From Hyphomicrobiales bacterium (lineage in GTDB: Bacteria; Pseudomonadota; Alphaproteobacteria; Rhizobiales; Rhizobiaceae), in assembly GCA_900466005.1 (NCBI GenBank), contig UEGQ01000003.1, forward strand, positions 558,001-622,000: a DNA stretch of 64,000 nucleotides, read 5' to 3'. Position 1 is the first letter of the stretch; each line of letters opens with the position of its first letter. The position numbers and the translations under genes were made by a program. Positions 8,194 through 15,714 of this stretch are shown here, one piece after another. The notes under the pieces were generated by a model. That model saw only the letters and a list, made by a program, of their open reading frames with translations. It made no database searches and was not told the origin of the DNA.

Positions 8194-9131
8194 GCCTGGG
8201 CCCCGTGCGCGGTGTTGCGGGCCCGTGCGACCCAGGCGGCACCCTCCCGCGCGTGATGGAAGCCGTTCGAGAGCGGCACGTCCGGATAGACCGTCCCGAT
8301 CCGGGCGACGGCCTCCTCCGCATCGATCCGTTCGGCGAGCGCGTCCTCGTAAATGCGGGCGATTGCCGCCATGTCGCAGTCCTGCGGCGAGAGGCGGAAG
8401 CGTGAGACGCCGGCGGCGACGAGATCCGGCAGTTCGCCGACCAGTGCCTGGCAGGTGTGGGAAACGGTCTGGACACCGTTGAGGGCGAGGAAGGACTGCC
8501 GGTCGAGCGTGCGCACCGGCATTCCGTCCGGCTCCTCGCTGCAGACGAACTGGCAGTTGTCCTTGATCTGGCCCTTGGCCCGGGCATGCGCGCAGCGTGC
8601 GGAAATCGCCAGCGGAATGCGGCCGAAGGCGAAGACCTCGAAGGCGATGCCCGGCGCCCCCGCTGCAATCTCCGTGACGGAAGCCATGGAAAGCTCCGGC
8701 GGCAGGCAGATCGAGCTCGCCCCGCGGCCGGCGAGAAGCTTCGCGGTCGCGGCATTGTAGACGTTGATCAGCGGCCCGACGGTGTGCCGTTTCCCCGCCA
8801 GAAGTCCGAGCGCGGAAAGGTCGTTCGCCTCGACGACATGGGTGCTGTCGCGGATCAGATTTCGGACGTGCTGGGCCTCGCGTTCGATCGTCACCAGCGC
8901 CAGCGTCGAAAGCCGCACGGATTTGCCGGCCGACTCCAGCCGCTCCACCACCTCGGCGAGATGCGGCTCGGTGAAGTGCAGGCGCTTCGAGCAGACCGTC
9001 TCGCCGATCACCACCTCGCCGACCGGGGCCTCGTCGGCGATGCGGAAATAGAAGTCGCGCCATTTCGGGCCGTCCCAGAGATAGAGAACGGGCCCGAGCA
9101 CCAGTGCCGGATTGGCTGAAACCATGGTCAT
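8190..9131 (-). CDS. ubiV: O2-independent ubiquinone hydroxylation protein UbiV (U32 family)
   Basis: A 313-aa U32-peptidase-like protein starting at ATG 9131, with AAGGAC five bases upstream. Cysteines at about 47, 180, 193 and 197 (SARCAHARAKGQ, DNCQFVCSEE) match the number and spacing of the UbiV 4Fe-4S ligands. UbiV works with UbiU to hydroxylate ubiquinone precursors without oxygen. It lies directly downstream of ubiU with a 7-base gap and overlaps the next gene by 4 bases. Confidence 0.9.
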   Translation of the reverse strand: MTMVSANPALVLGPVLYLWDGPKWRDFYFRIADEAPVGEVVIGETVCSKRLHFTEPHLAEVVERLESAGKSVRLSTLALVTIEREAQHVRNLIRDSTHVVEANDLSALGLLAGKRHTVGPLINVYNAATAKLLAGRGASSICLPPELSMASVTEIAAGAPGIAFEVFAFGRIPLAISARCAHARAKGQIKDNCQFVCSEEPDGMPVRTLDRQSFLALNGVQTVSHTCQALVGELPDLVAAGVSRFRLSPQDCDMAAIARIYEDALAERIDAEEAVARIGTVYPDVPLSNGFHHAREGAAWVARARNTAHGAQA

Positions 9132-9138
9132 GTCCTTG

Positions 9139-10116
9139 TTATCTCCAGCGCTTTTCGTAGGCGCCGGATGTCGTCTTCTGGCCTTCGCTGAGGAGCCTGA
9201 GACGGGAGAGCAACGTCGGGCGCGCCGCCGCATCGGCGGACAGCGCCTGCCGGAGCGTCGAAACCACCTCGGCGACATAAGCCTTGCCGCGCTGCCGCCC
9301 TTCGACCTTGAGCGCGCAGACGCCCGCCGCGCGAAGTGCATCCAGATGATCCATGACGTCGAGCGAGACCGGGTCCTCGAAGGCGTAGCCGCTGTCGCCG
9401 CCCGTCTCGAAACGGCCCTTGCAGAGCGTCGGATAGCCGGCGGCCTCGCCGGCTGGGAAGCGGTTGATCGTGTACTCGCCGAGTTCGGAAACGAGTTCGG
9501 CGCCGTCCTGGCGGTAGCGGACATGGCTTGCCGGCGAGCACACGCCATTCATGTTCGGCGACTTGCCGGTGGCGTAGGAGGAAAGCGAGCACCGTCCCTC
9601 GGCCATGACGCAAAGTCCGCCGAAGACGAAGACCTCGATCTCGCAGCGGATCTGTGGCGCGAGCCGGGCGATGTCGGCGATGGTCAGCGTGCGCGGCAGC
9701 ACCACGCGTTTCGCCTGAAAGGCGTCGACCAGGAAATTGATCGCGTCTGCATTGGAGGCGGAGGCCTGCACGGACACGTGCAGGCGCTGGTCGGGATGCT
9801 TTTCCGCGACATAGGCCATCAGGCCGAAGTCGGCGAGGATCAGTGCATCGGCGCCGAGCCGCACGGCCTCGTCCGCCGCCTTGTACCAGATGTCTTCGGC
9901 GCCGGCGCGCATGAAGGTGTTGAGCGCCACGAAAGTCATCACGCCCTTGCGCTTGGCGAAGGCGATCGCCTCGCCGAGTTCGGCCGGCGTGAAGTTGAGG
10001 CCGGGGAAGTTGCGGGCGTTGGTTTCGTCGCGGAAGCCGCAATAGACGGCGTCCGCGCCGGCGTTGACCGCCTCGCGGAAGGCGGCGGGCGTTCCCGCCG
10101 GGCAGATCAGTTCCAT
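9139..10116 (-). CDS. ubiU: O2-independent ubiquinone hydroxylation protein UbiU (U32 family)
   Basis: A 325-aa protein beginning MELICPAGTPAAFREAVNAG, a classic U32 N-terminus. Cysteines at 169, 176, 193 and 232 (FGGLCVMAEGRC, MNGVC, YPTLCKG) fall at the positions known for the UbiU 4Fe-4S cluster. It forms a heterodimer with UbiV for anaerobic ring hydroxylation in ubiquinone synthesis. The start overlaps the end of ubiT by 10 bases, so the three genes are one operon. Confidence 0.92.
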   Translation of the reverse strand: MELICPAGTPAAFREAVNAGADAVYCGFRDETNARNFPGLNFTPAELGEAIAFAKRKGVMTFVALNTFMRAGAEDIWYKAADEAVRLGADALILADFGLMAYVAEKHPDQRLHVSVQASASNADAINFLVDAFQAKRVVLPRTLTIADIARLAPQIRCEIEVFVFGGLCVMAEGRCSLSSYATGKSPNMNGVCSPASHVRYRQDGAELVSELGEYTINRFPAGEAAGYPTLCKGRFETGGDSGYAFEDPVSLDVMDHLDALRAAGVCALKVEGRQRGKAYVAEVVSTLRQALSADAAARPTLLSRLRLLSEGQKTTSGAYEKRWR

Positions 10117-10613
10117 CGGCCGGTCTCCCCGGTAAGCGCGCGGTCGCGGACATAGTTGAGCGCCCGGCTGACGAGCGGCGCGAAGGGACCGGAAGCCTGG
10201 CCGAGATCCTTCGGCAGGTCGATATTGCTGTCGTCGAGGGCGTTCCTGAGTGCCAGCATAGCCTCCATGTCGCCGGTGACGGTCAGGTCGCGCGAGAAGA
10301 ACAGCGCGTCCGCGTCGCAGCGGCCTTCGAGCAGCGCCAGCAGCAGGAAGAGAGGTCCCTCTACGGTGGCGTCGGCCTCCGGTCGCCTCGGCTTGCGCAC
10401 GACGGTAAGCGACAGGCGGGAGGGCTCGACGAGGAAGCCGATCGGCAGGTCGTCCGGCACGAAGCCGTAGCGCTTCTGGCGATAGTCGCCGAGCCGTTCG
10501 AAGAGACCCGGATGGGCCTTCATGACCCGGGTGAAGGCCAGTCTCGCCGCACGTTCGATCATGAAGACCGGAATGACGCCAAGGGGATCGGCGAGGGCAG
10601 GCGGAACACGCAT
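10107..10613 (-). CDS. ubiT: SCP2-domain ubiquinone biosynthesis accessory factor UbiT
   Basis: A 168-aa protein. The ATG at 10613 has AAAGG about 8 bases upstream; a longer in-frame start exists but lacks a better site. The central part (FLVEPSRLSLTVV, EGPLFLLLALLEGRCDADALFFSRDLTVTGDMEAMLALRNALDD) is a sterol-carrier-like SCP2 domain as in UbiT, which binds the lipid intermediate in the anaerobic pathway. It heads the ubiT-ubiU-ubiV operon and faces ubiD across a 108-base control region with an NnrR/FNR-type dyad. Confidence 0.88.
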   Translation of the reverse strand: MRVPPALADPLGVIPVFMIERAARLAFTRVMKAHPGLFERLGDYRQKRYGFVPDDLPIGFLVEPSRLSLTVVRKPRRPEADATVEGPLFLLLALLEGRCDADALFFSRDLTVTGDMEAMLALRNALDDSNIDLPKDLGQASGPFAPLVSRALNYVRDRALTGETGRWN

Positions 10614-10672
10614 CAGGAACACCTTTCGAAAGGGGAGGTCGCGCCATGCTAACGGCATCGAGGATGCGACCA

Positions 10673-10688
10673 TTTGAGCCAGCGCAAA
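10673..10688. promoter_or_regulatory. NnrR/FNR-type dyad between ubiTUV and ubiDX
   Basis: TTTG-N8-CAAA, the half-sites of Crp/Fnr-family nitric-oxide or oxygen regulators (NnrR, FnrL, Dnr). Its centre is 67 bases from the ubiT start. A class II promoter at -41.5 would start transcription about 26 bases before ubiT, which is well placed. It is only about 41 bases before the ubiD start, so control of ubiD from it is less certain. Confidence 0.6.
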
Positions 10689-10721
10689 GACATGCAGGTT
10701 TTCCTCCGCCACAGAGGCGGG

Positions 10722-12230
10722 ATGACCCAAGCTCCTCCGGCCATCCGCCGCTTCTCCGATCTCCAGCATTTCATGGGCGAACTCGAGCGGCGCGGCCGCC
10801 TGAAGCGGGTGGAAAGGCCCGTGTCGCTCGTTCACGAGATCACTGAAATCCACCGCCGGACGCTGGAATCCGGCGGCCCGGCGCTGCTCTTCGAAAAGCC
10901 CGTCGATGCTGCGGGCCGCGTCTGCGACGTGCCGCTTCTTGCCAATCTCTTCGGCACGCGCGAGCGCATCGAATGGGGCTTCGGGCTGGAGAGTGGCGGC
11001 CTGCCGCGATTGGCCGCCATGCTTGCCGACCTGCGCGACCCCCGTCCGCCGAAATCCATGCGCGATGCCTGGGGCAAGCTGCCGCTCCTGAGGGCGGCGC
11101 TTTCGATGCGTCCGCGCAATGTCAGCCGCCCGCCGGTGCAGGATATCGTCTGGCGGGACGAGGAGCTCGATCTCGGGCGCCTGCCGATCCAGTGGTGCTG
11201 GCCGGGCGAGCCGGCGCCGCTCGTCACCTGGCCGCTCGTCATCACCCGGGCGCCGGACGATCCGACCGACGTCAATGTCGGCATCTACCGCATGCAGGTG
11301 CTCGACGGACAGCGCCTGATCATGCGCTGGCTCGCCCATCGCGGCGGCGCCCGCCATCACCGCATGTGGCAGAAGCTCGGGCAGGACATGCCGGTGACGG
11401 TCGCGATCGGTGCCGATCCGGCGACCATCCTCGCCGCCGTCATGCCGCTGCCGGAGGGCATGAGCGAGATGAATTTTGCGGGACTTCTGAAGGGCAAGCG
11501 TTCCGAACTCGCCCCCGCCGTGACCGTCCCGCTCTGCGTGCCGGCCAATGCCGAGATCGTGCTCGAAGGTACGGTGTCCGCAGGCGAGACGGCGGAGGAG
11601 GGGCCTTACGGCGACCATACCGGCTACTACAACAGCGTCGAACGCTTCCCGGTGATGAGGCTTTCCGCGATCACTACGCGCCGCAACCCGGTCTATCTAT
11701 CGACCTATACCGGCCGCCCGCCCGACGAGCCCTCCGTGCTCGGCGAGGCGATGAGCGAGATCTTCCTGCCGCTCGTCAAACGCCAGTTTCCGGAGATTGC
11801 CGATCTGTGGCTGCCGCCGGAGGCGTGCTCCTACCGCGCCATGGTGGTGGCGATCGACAAGCGTTATCCGGGGCAGGCGCGGCGGGTGATGATGGGACTG
11901 TGGTCGATGCTTCCGCAGTTCAGCTACACGAAGCTCATCATAGCGGTCGACCCGGATATCAATGTGCGCAGCTGGCCCGACATCGTCTGGGCGCTGTCGA
12001 CCCGCTTCGATGCGAGTCGCGACGTCGCCGTGATCACCGACACGCCGATCGACTATCTCGATTTCGCCTCGCCGAAGCCGGGCCTCGGCGGCAAGCTCGG
12101 GCTCGATGCGACGACGAAGATCGGCGCGGAGAGTGAACGCGAGTGGGGCCGGGTGCTGAAGATGTCGCCGGAGGTCACGGCGAAGGTCGACGCGATCTGG
12201 GCGGACCTCGGGATCGGAGAGGCGCCATGA
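10722..12230 (+). CDS. ubiD: UbiD-family 4-hydroxy-3-polyprenylbenzoate decarboxylase
   Basis: 502 aa, close to the usual UbiD length (about 497). The start at ATG 10722 is preceded by AGAGG; an upstream TTG lies in the regulatory dyad and is rejected. Family features: FSDLQHFMGELERRGRLKRV, HEITEIHRRTLESGGPALLFE, NVGIYRMQVLDGQRLIMRW, EEGPYGDHTGYYN and VDPDINVRSWPDIVWAL. It decarboxylates the polyprenyl-hydroxybenzoate intermediate using prenylated FMN supplied by UbiX, which is encoded directly downstream with a 4-base overlap. The location beside ubiTUV suggests use in anaerobic ubiquinone synthesis. Confidence 0.9.
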   Translation: MTQAPPAIRRFSDLQHFMGELERRGRLKRVERPVSLVHEITEIHRRTLESGGPALLFEKPVDAAGRVCDVPLLANLFGTRERIEWGFGLESGGLPRLAAMLADLRDPRPPKSMRDAWGKLPLLRAALSMRPRNVSRPPVQDIVWRDEELDLGRLPIQWCWPGEPAPLVTWPLVITRAPDDPTDVNVGIYRMQVLDGQRLIMRWLAHRGGARHHRMWQKLGQDMPVTVAIGADPATILAAVMPLPEGMSEMNFAGLLKGKRSELAPAVTVPLCVPANAEIVLEGTVSAGETAEEGPYGDHTGYYNSVERFPVMRLSAITTRRNPVYLSTYTGRPPDEPSVLGEAMSEIFLPLVKRQFPEIADLWLPPEACSYRAMVVAIDKRYPGQARRVMMGLWSMLPQFSYTKLIIAVDPDINVRSWPDIVWALSTRFDASRDVAVITDTPIDYLDFASPKPGLGGKLGLDATTKIGAESEREWGRVLKMSPEVTAKVDAIWADLGIGEAP

Positions 12231-12799
12231 GCCGGATGCGGATCGTACTTGGTGTCTCCGGTGCCTCGGGCGCCGCCATTCCGCTGCGCATCCTGGAACG
12301 GTTGCAGGAGATCGAGGATGTCGAAACCCACCTCGTCGTTTCCGACGCGGCACGACGCACCCTGTCCCACGAATGCGGCCCCGGCGCGCTCGGGCGCCTT
12401 CTGGCGATGGCGACCGAGAACCACCCGATCCGCGACGTGGGAGCTACGATCGCCAGCGGCTCCTTCCGCACTACGGGCATGATCGTCGCGCCCTGCTCGA
12501 TGCGCACGCTTGCGGCGATCGCCACCGGCATCGCCGACAACCTTCTCGTCCGTGCCGCGGATGTCCATCTCAAGGAGCGCCGCCGGTTGATCCTGCTGGC
12601 GCGGGAAACGCCGCTCCATCTCGGTCACCTGCGCAACATGTGTTCGGTCGCCGAGATGGGCGCGGTCGTCATGCCGCCGGTTCCGGCCTTCTATCACAGG
12701 CCTGAAAGCGTCGAGGCGATCGTCGATCATATCGCCGCCCGGACGATCGATCTCCTCGGCCTGCCGATCCCGCCGCTCGCACGCGAATGGGAAGGCTGA
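12227..12799 (+). CDS. ubiX: Flavin prenyltransferase UbiX
   Basis: A 190-aa protein starting in the ATGA overlap with ubiD. It shows the UbiX flavoprotein motifs VLGVSGASGAAIPLRILE, IVAPCSMRTLAAIATGIADNLLVRAADV, KERRRLILLARETPLHLGHLRNM and MPPVPAFYHRPESVEAIVDH. It makes prenyl-FMN, the UbiD cofactor. It ends 3 bases before the convergent nnrU gene. Confidence 0.93.
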   Translation: MSRMRIVLGVSGASGAAIPLRILERLQEIEDVETHLVVSDAARRTLSHECGPGALGRLLAMATENHPIRDVGATIASGSFRTTGMIVAPCSMRTLAAIATGIADNLLVRAADVHLKERRRLILLARETPLHLGHLRNMCSVAEMGAVVMPPVPAFYHRPESVEAIVDHIAARTIDLLGLPIPPLAREWEG

Positions 12800-12802
12800 A
12801 CG

Positions 12803-13489
12803 TCAGGAACCGGCGAGCAGAAGAGGATCGGCGTCGAAGAGGAAGAGATGGCCGCCGGCGAGCAGCCAGAGGGTGATGATGGCCGTCAGCACGAAGGCTG
12901 CGATTATCTCCCGGTCGATCCTGAACGATGCCCGTCCGGCGAGGATCGCTGCAAAGGGAATGAGCGGGGCAGCGGCCGTTGCCGTCTTCCAGTTGTCGGG
13001 AAGCCGCCGGCGCGCGCGACGGTCCAGCATGAAGAAGCCGCCGGAAGAAAAGAGCGCCAGTCCGCCGAAGAGCAAGAGCGAACGCAGGTCGCCGTTCGGT
13101 ACGAGGTGCCCGAGCGCCCAGAAGCTGAAGCCCCAGAGCACGGGATGGCGGGTGACAGCGACGATCGCGCCCGTTGGGGCCTCGGAACTGCGCAGCGTGA
13201 TCGAGAAGGGGTTGCCGGAGAAGAGCCCGGCGAGGACGAGGAACACGCCGACCGGTGCGGCGACCAGCGTCACCATCGCCTGCCAGGGAGCGGGTTCCCA
13301 CAACTCGACGTAATTCATCCGGAGTGCCGCATAGAACAGCCAGGCGATCGCGACGATCGACGCGAGCGAATAGAGGCCGAGATAAAGCCGCCGGCCGAGC
13401 GCGGCGATGAGCCGCCCGCGGATGGCCGGGATCGCCGGAACCGAATGCAGCGCAAGGAACACGGCGAAGGCGATCACGAATTCGGTCAT
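12803..13489 (-). CDS. nnrU: NnrU family membrane protein (denitrification accessory)
   Basis: A 228-aa protein with about six hydrophobic segments and the NnrU/isoprenylcysteine-methyltransferase-like pattern: FAVFLALHSVPAI, LYLGLYSLASIVAIAWL, FSGNPFSITLRSSEAP and VTRHPVLWGFSFWALGHL. NnrU genes accompany nitrite and NO reductase clusters in alphaproteobacteria and are needed for nitrogen-oxide metabolism by an unclear mechanism. The gene follows the hemerythrin-like gene (10-base gap) on the operon divergent from norEF. Confidence 0.85.
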   Translation of the reverse strand: MTEFVIAFAVFLALHSVPAIPAIRGRLIAALGRRLYLGLYSLASIVAIAWLFYAALRMNYVELWEPAPWQAMVTLVAAPVGVFLVLAGLFSGNPFSITLRSSEAPTGAIVAVTRHPVLWGFSFWALGHLVPNGDLRSLLLFGGLALFSSGGFFMLDRRARRRLPDNWKTATAAAPLIPFAAILAGRASFRIDREIIAAFVLTAIITLWLLAGGHLFLFDADPLLLAGS

Positions 13490-13499
13490 GGCCGCGAGC

Positions 13500-13949
13500 C
13501 TACATCATGCTGTCGGGCGTGCCAAACATCTCGATCAGGCTCCGTTCCGCAGCGACATGGCGGCGCAGGCATTCGAAGAAGCCGCGCAGCATGTAGCCGA
13601 CCGTCTCGAAGGTCAGGCCGCAGCGATTGTCGAGCACTGCCTCCAGCGTCAGGGCCACCTCCTCGGCGGCAATCCTGTCGCACATGTGCTCGCCCTTCAG
13701 CCGGTCGATCGTCATCGCGGAGAAACAGGAGCCGGCGCTTTCCTCCAGGAACGGATAGAGCACCAGTTCTTCCACGGTCTGCGTACGGGTGAGTACGGGA
13801 ACGATCCGGTCGGCGACCTGTCGGCAGAGTACATGGTCGAGGTCGAAGGGCAAGGAGTCGGCGATGGTCTCCAGCTGGCCGCAGAGGTCCAGCAGTTCTT
13901 CATGGTTATGGCGGATAGCCTCGGTCCTGGCGTTGGCGGGCGTCATCAT
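13500..13949 (-). CDS. Hemerythrin-like HHE-domain protein
   Basis: A 149-aa all-helical protein beginning MMTPANARTEAIRHNHEELLDLC. H-x3-E pairs (RHNHEELL, KGEHMCDRIAAEE) and a late HVAAERSL segment suit a di-iron or haem-linked hemerythrin fold. Such proteins often accompany nor/nnr genes and may bind NO or protect iron-sulfur clusters. AGGAT lies 6-7 bases before the first ATG. It sits between a 51-aa membrane protein and nnrU in one operon. Confidence 0.75.
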   Translation of the reverse strand: MMTPANARTEAIRHNHEELLDLCGQLETIADSLPFDLDHVLCRQVADRIVPVLTRTQTVEELVLYPFLEESAGSCFSAMTIDRLKGEHMCDRIAAEEVALTLEAVLDNRCGLTFETVGYMLRGFFECLRRHVAAERSLIEMFGTPDSMM

Positions 13950-13956
13950 GGCGATC

Positions 13957-14112
13957 CTAGCGATCGATGAAGAGCACGGCGGCGATCGCCACGGAGGCGA
14001 GCACGGCCGAGATCGTGCCGGTGCGCTGCAGGACGCCCATGCGATAGAGCATGAGGGCGAACGCAATGATGACGGGGGTGGCCACGGAAAGGCCGATATG
14101 GGCGTCGGTCAT
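13957..14112 (-). CDS. 51-aa membrane protein, possibly NnrT-like
   Basis: Reading from ATG 14112, with AGGAG about 8 bases upstream, gives MTDAHIGLSVATPVIIAFAL and onward to VAIAAVLFIDR. The protein has two hydrophobic helices separated by a short loop (YRMGVLQRTG). It is the first gene of the operon with the hemerythrin-like gene and nnrU. Small membrane proteins of this type, including NnrT, are known beside nnrU. The match to NnrT is from size and context only. Confidence 0.65.
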   Translation of the reverse strand: MTDAHIGLSVATPVIIAFALMLYRMGVLQRTGTISAVLASVAIAAVLFIDR

Positions 14113-14159
14113 GGGGAATTCTCCTGTTCGGCCGCAATCCTAGGCCGCCTGCCGTCCCG

Positions 14160-14181
14160 TTCTTTGTGATTTCGCAAAGAA
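14160..14181. promoter_or_regulatory. NnrR-type dyad between nnrU operon and norEF
   Basis: TTCTTTG-N8-CAAAGAA, a perfect seven-base dyad with the TTG-N8-CAA core of NnrR/Dnr boxes. It is centred 58 bases from the 51-aa gene start and 68 bases from norE. One NO-responsive regulator could drive both divergent operons. The regulator gene itself is not in the window. Confidence 0.75.
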
Positions 14182-14237
14182 GCATGCGTCCTATCCTCTA
14201 AAGAGAGGCGACCGAAACGGAACGGGGTGCCTTTGCC

Positions 14238-14789
14238 ATGGCCGATATGACCGTAACGACTTTCGCGGAGGGCGAGGAGGGCGATACACTCCTCCTTTGG
14301 ATTCTCGCCTGGAGCGAGCTCGTCGCATTCGGCATCCTGATCGGTGCCTTTCTGATCGCCTCGCTCCTCGACCCGCAGGCATTCTCCGCCGCGCAAACGC
14401 ATCTGCGACCCGGGCTTGCCGCTGTAAACACGCTCGTCCTGCTGACGAGCGGCTGGCAGGCTGCGCTCGCCGCGCGGCCGGGCGCTTCGCTTCGCGAAAC
14501 CCGTCGCGGGCTTCTGCTGGCCGCCCTGTTCGGCCTCGTCTTCCTTGCGGTGAAGCTATTCGAGTACAGCGGCGAGATCGGCATCGCCGGCGACGAAAGC
14601 CTCGGCGCCTTCTTCGAACTCTATTTTCTGGTGACCGGCTTTCATCTGCTGCACGTCGTTTTCGGGTCCGGCGTGCTTGCGCTTGTCGCCTGGCGACCGA
14701 CGCGCAGCAATGTCGCGCTTATCACTACGCTCTGGCACGTGATCGACCTCGTCTGGATCGTCCTTTTCCCGCTCTTCTATCTGGTGTGA
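14238..14789 (+). CDS. norE: NorE, cytochrome oxidase subunit III-like
   Basis: A 183-aa protein with five membrane helices. The motif LLLWILAWSELVAFGILIGAFLIASL and the late FFELYFLVTGFHLLHVVFGSGVLAL / ALITTLWHVIDLVWIVLFPLFYL are those of the heme-copper oxidase subunit III family, in its NorE branch. NorE supports NO reductase activity or assembly. norF follows after 4 bases. Confidence 0.88.
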   Translation: MADMTVTTFAEGEEGDTLLLWILAWSELVAFGILIGAFLIASLLDPQAFSAAQTHLRPGLAAVNTLVLLTSGWQAALAARPGASLRETRRGLLLAALFGLVFLAVKLFEYSGEIGIAGDESLGAFFELYFLVTGFHLLHVVFGSGVLALVAWRPTRSNVALITTLWHVIDLVWIVLFPLFYLV

Positions 14790-14793
14790 TGCC

Positions 14794-15072
14794 ATGGCCC
14801 ACGGAACCGCAAGACAGCTCAATCTCGCCTACGCGATCCTGATCGCGCTGGCGCTTTCCGGCGTGGGACTTGCGGCATGGGGTGCCGCGGTGCCTGCCGC
14901 AGGAGCGGCAATCCTCGTGCTTGCGGTGCTGAAGGCGCGCTTCGTCATCATCGATTTCATGGGCCTCGGCAACGCGTCGCCGGCCCTGCGCATCGCCCTC
15001 ATCGCCTGGCCGGTCGCCTTCGCGCTCGCCGGCATCGGCAAGATCGCGCTCTCGGCGGTACTCGCCGGCTGA
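14794..15072 (+). CDS. norF: NorF small membrane protein
   Basis: A 92-aa protein with three hydrophobic segments and the NorF/COX4-like motif VLAVLKARFVIIDFMGL. It is encoded directly after norE and before norC. It resembles the subunit IV-like proteins of quinol oxidases. The role is in NO reductase maturation or stability. Confidence 0.85.
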   Translation: MAHGTARQLNLAYAILIALALSGVGLAAWGAAVPAAGAAILVLAVLKARFVIIDFMGLGNASPALRIALIAWPVAFALAGIGKIALSAVLAG

Positions 15073-15085
15073 GCCTCCGTTCTGA

Positions 15086-15105
15086 TCTTTGCCAAAACGC
15101 AAAGA
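15086..15105. promoter_or_regulatory. NnrR-type dyad upstream of norC
   Basis: TCTTTG-N8-CAAAGA, a six-base perfect dyad with the TTG-N8-CAA core, about 140 bases before the norC start. It closely matches the box before norE, so norCBQD is probably under the same NO-responsive activator. Confidence 0.72.
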
Positions 15106-15236
15106 ACGGATCGGGGGAAGCTCTAGAAGAGGCTGGTCCCACCCAGCGTGCGCACTCCCAGCGCCGCTGCACGGGACGGGGGACAACCCACGCCGGTGCG
15201 CCCACGCGCCCGCCTGGACTAGGAAAGGACCATGGG

Positions 15237-15689
15237 ATGGCAGAGCGCCTAACCAAGACCGGGGCCCGCAACGTCTTTTATGGCGGCTCCATCTTCTTCT
15301 TCACGATCTTCGTGGGACTGACGGCCCACAGCCACTATTACATGAGAACGACCTCCACGGACGAGACGACGCTGACTGACGGCGTCGCCCGCGGCAAGCA
15401 CGTCTGGGAGAAGAATTCCTGCATCAACTGCCACACGCTGCTCGGCGAAGGCGCCTATTTCGCGCCGGAGCTCGGAAACGTCTGGAAGCGCTGGGGGGGC
15501 GACACCGATCCCGCCGCCGCGCGTGACACCCTCAAGGCGTGGATGGCCGCCCAGCCCTCCGGCATCGAGGGGCGCCGCCAGATGCCGCAGTTCAACCTGA
15601 CGGAACAGGAGCTCAACGATCTCGCCGACTTCCTTGAATGGACGAGCAAGATCAAGACGCAGAACTGGCCGCCGAACGACGCCGGTTGA
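15237..15689 (+). CDS. norC: Nitric oxide reductase cytochrome c subunit
   Basis: A 150-aa protein starting at ATG 15237 after AGGAAAGG. A single membrane anchor (about 14-32) is followed by a periplasmic domain with the haem-binding motif C62-INC-H66 and an RQMPQFNLTEQELNDLADFLEW tail, where M is the likely axial ligand. NorC passes electrons to NorB. norB follows 25 bases downstream. Confidence 0.95.
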   Translation: MAERLTKTGARNVFYGGSIFFFTIFVGLTAHSHYYMRTTSTDETTLTDGVARGKHVWEKNSCINCHTLLGEGAYFAPELGNVWKRWGGDTDPAAARDTLKAWMAAQPSGIEGRRQMPQFNLTEQELNDLADFLEWTSKIKTQNWPPNDAG

Positions 15690-15714
15690 GAGCGAGCGAC
15701 AAGGAGAAAAGACG

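Noticed and set aside
15076..15236. Extending norC upstream in the open frame to 14877
   Set aside because: The extra sequence is Arg/Gly-rich, overlaps norF and contains the NnrR box; ATG 15237 has a good ribosome binding site and gives the usual NorC length.
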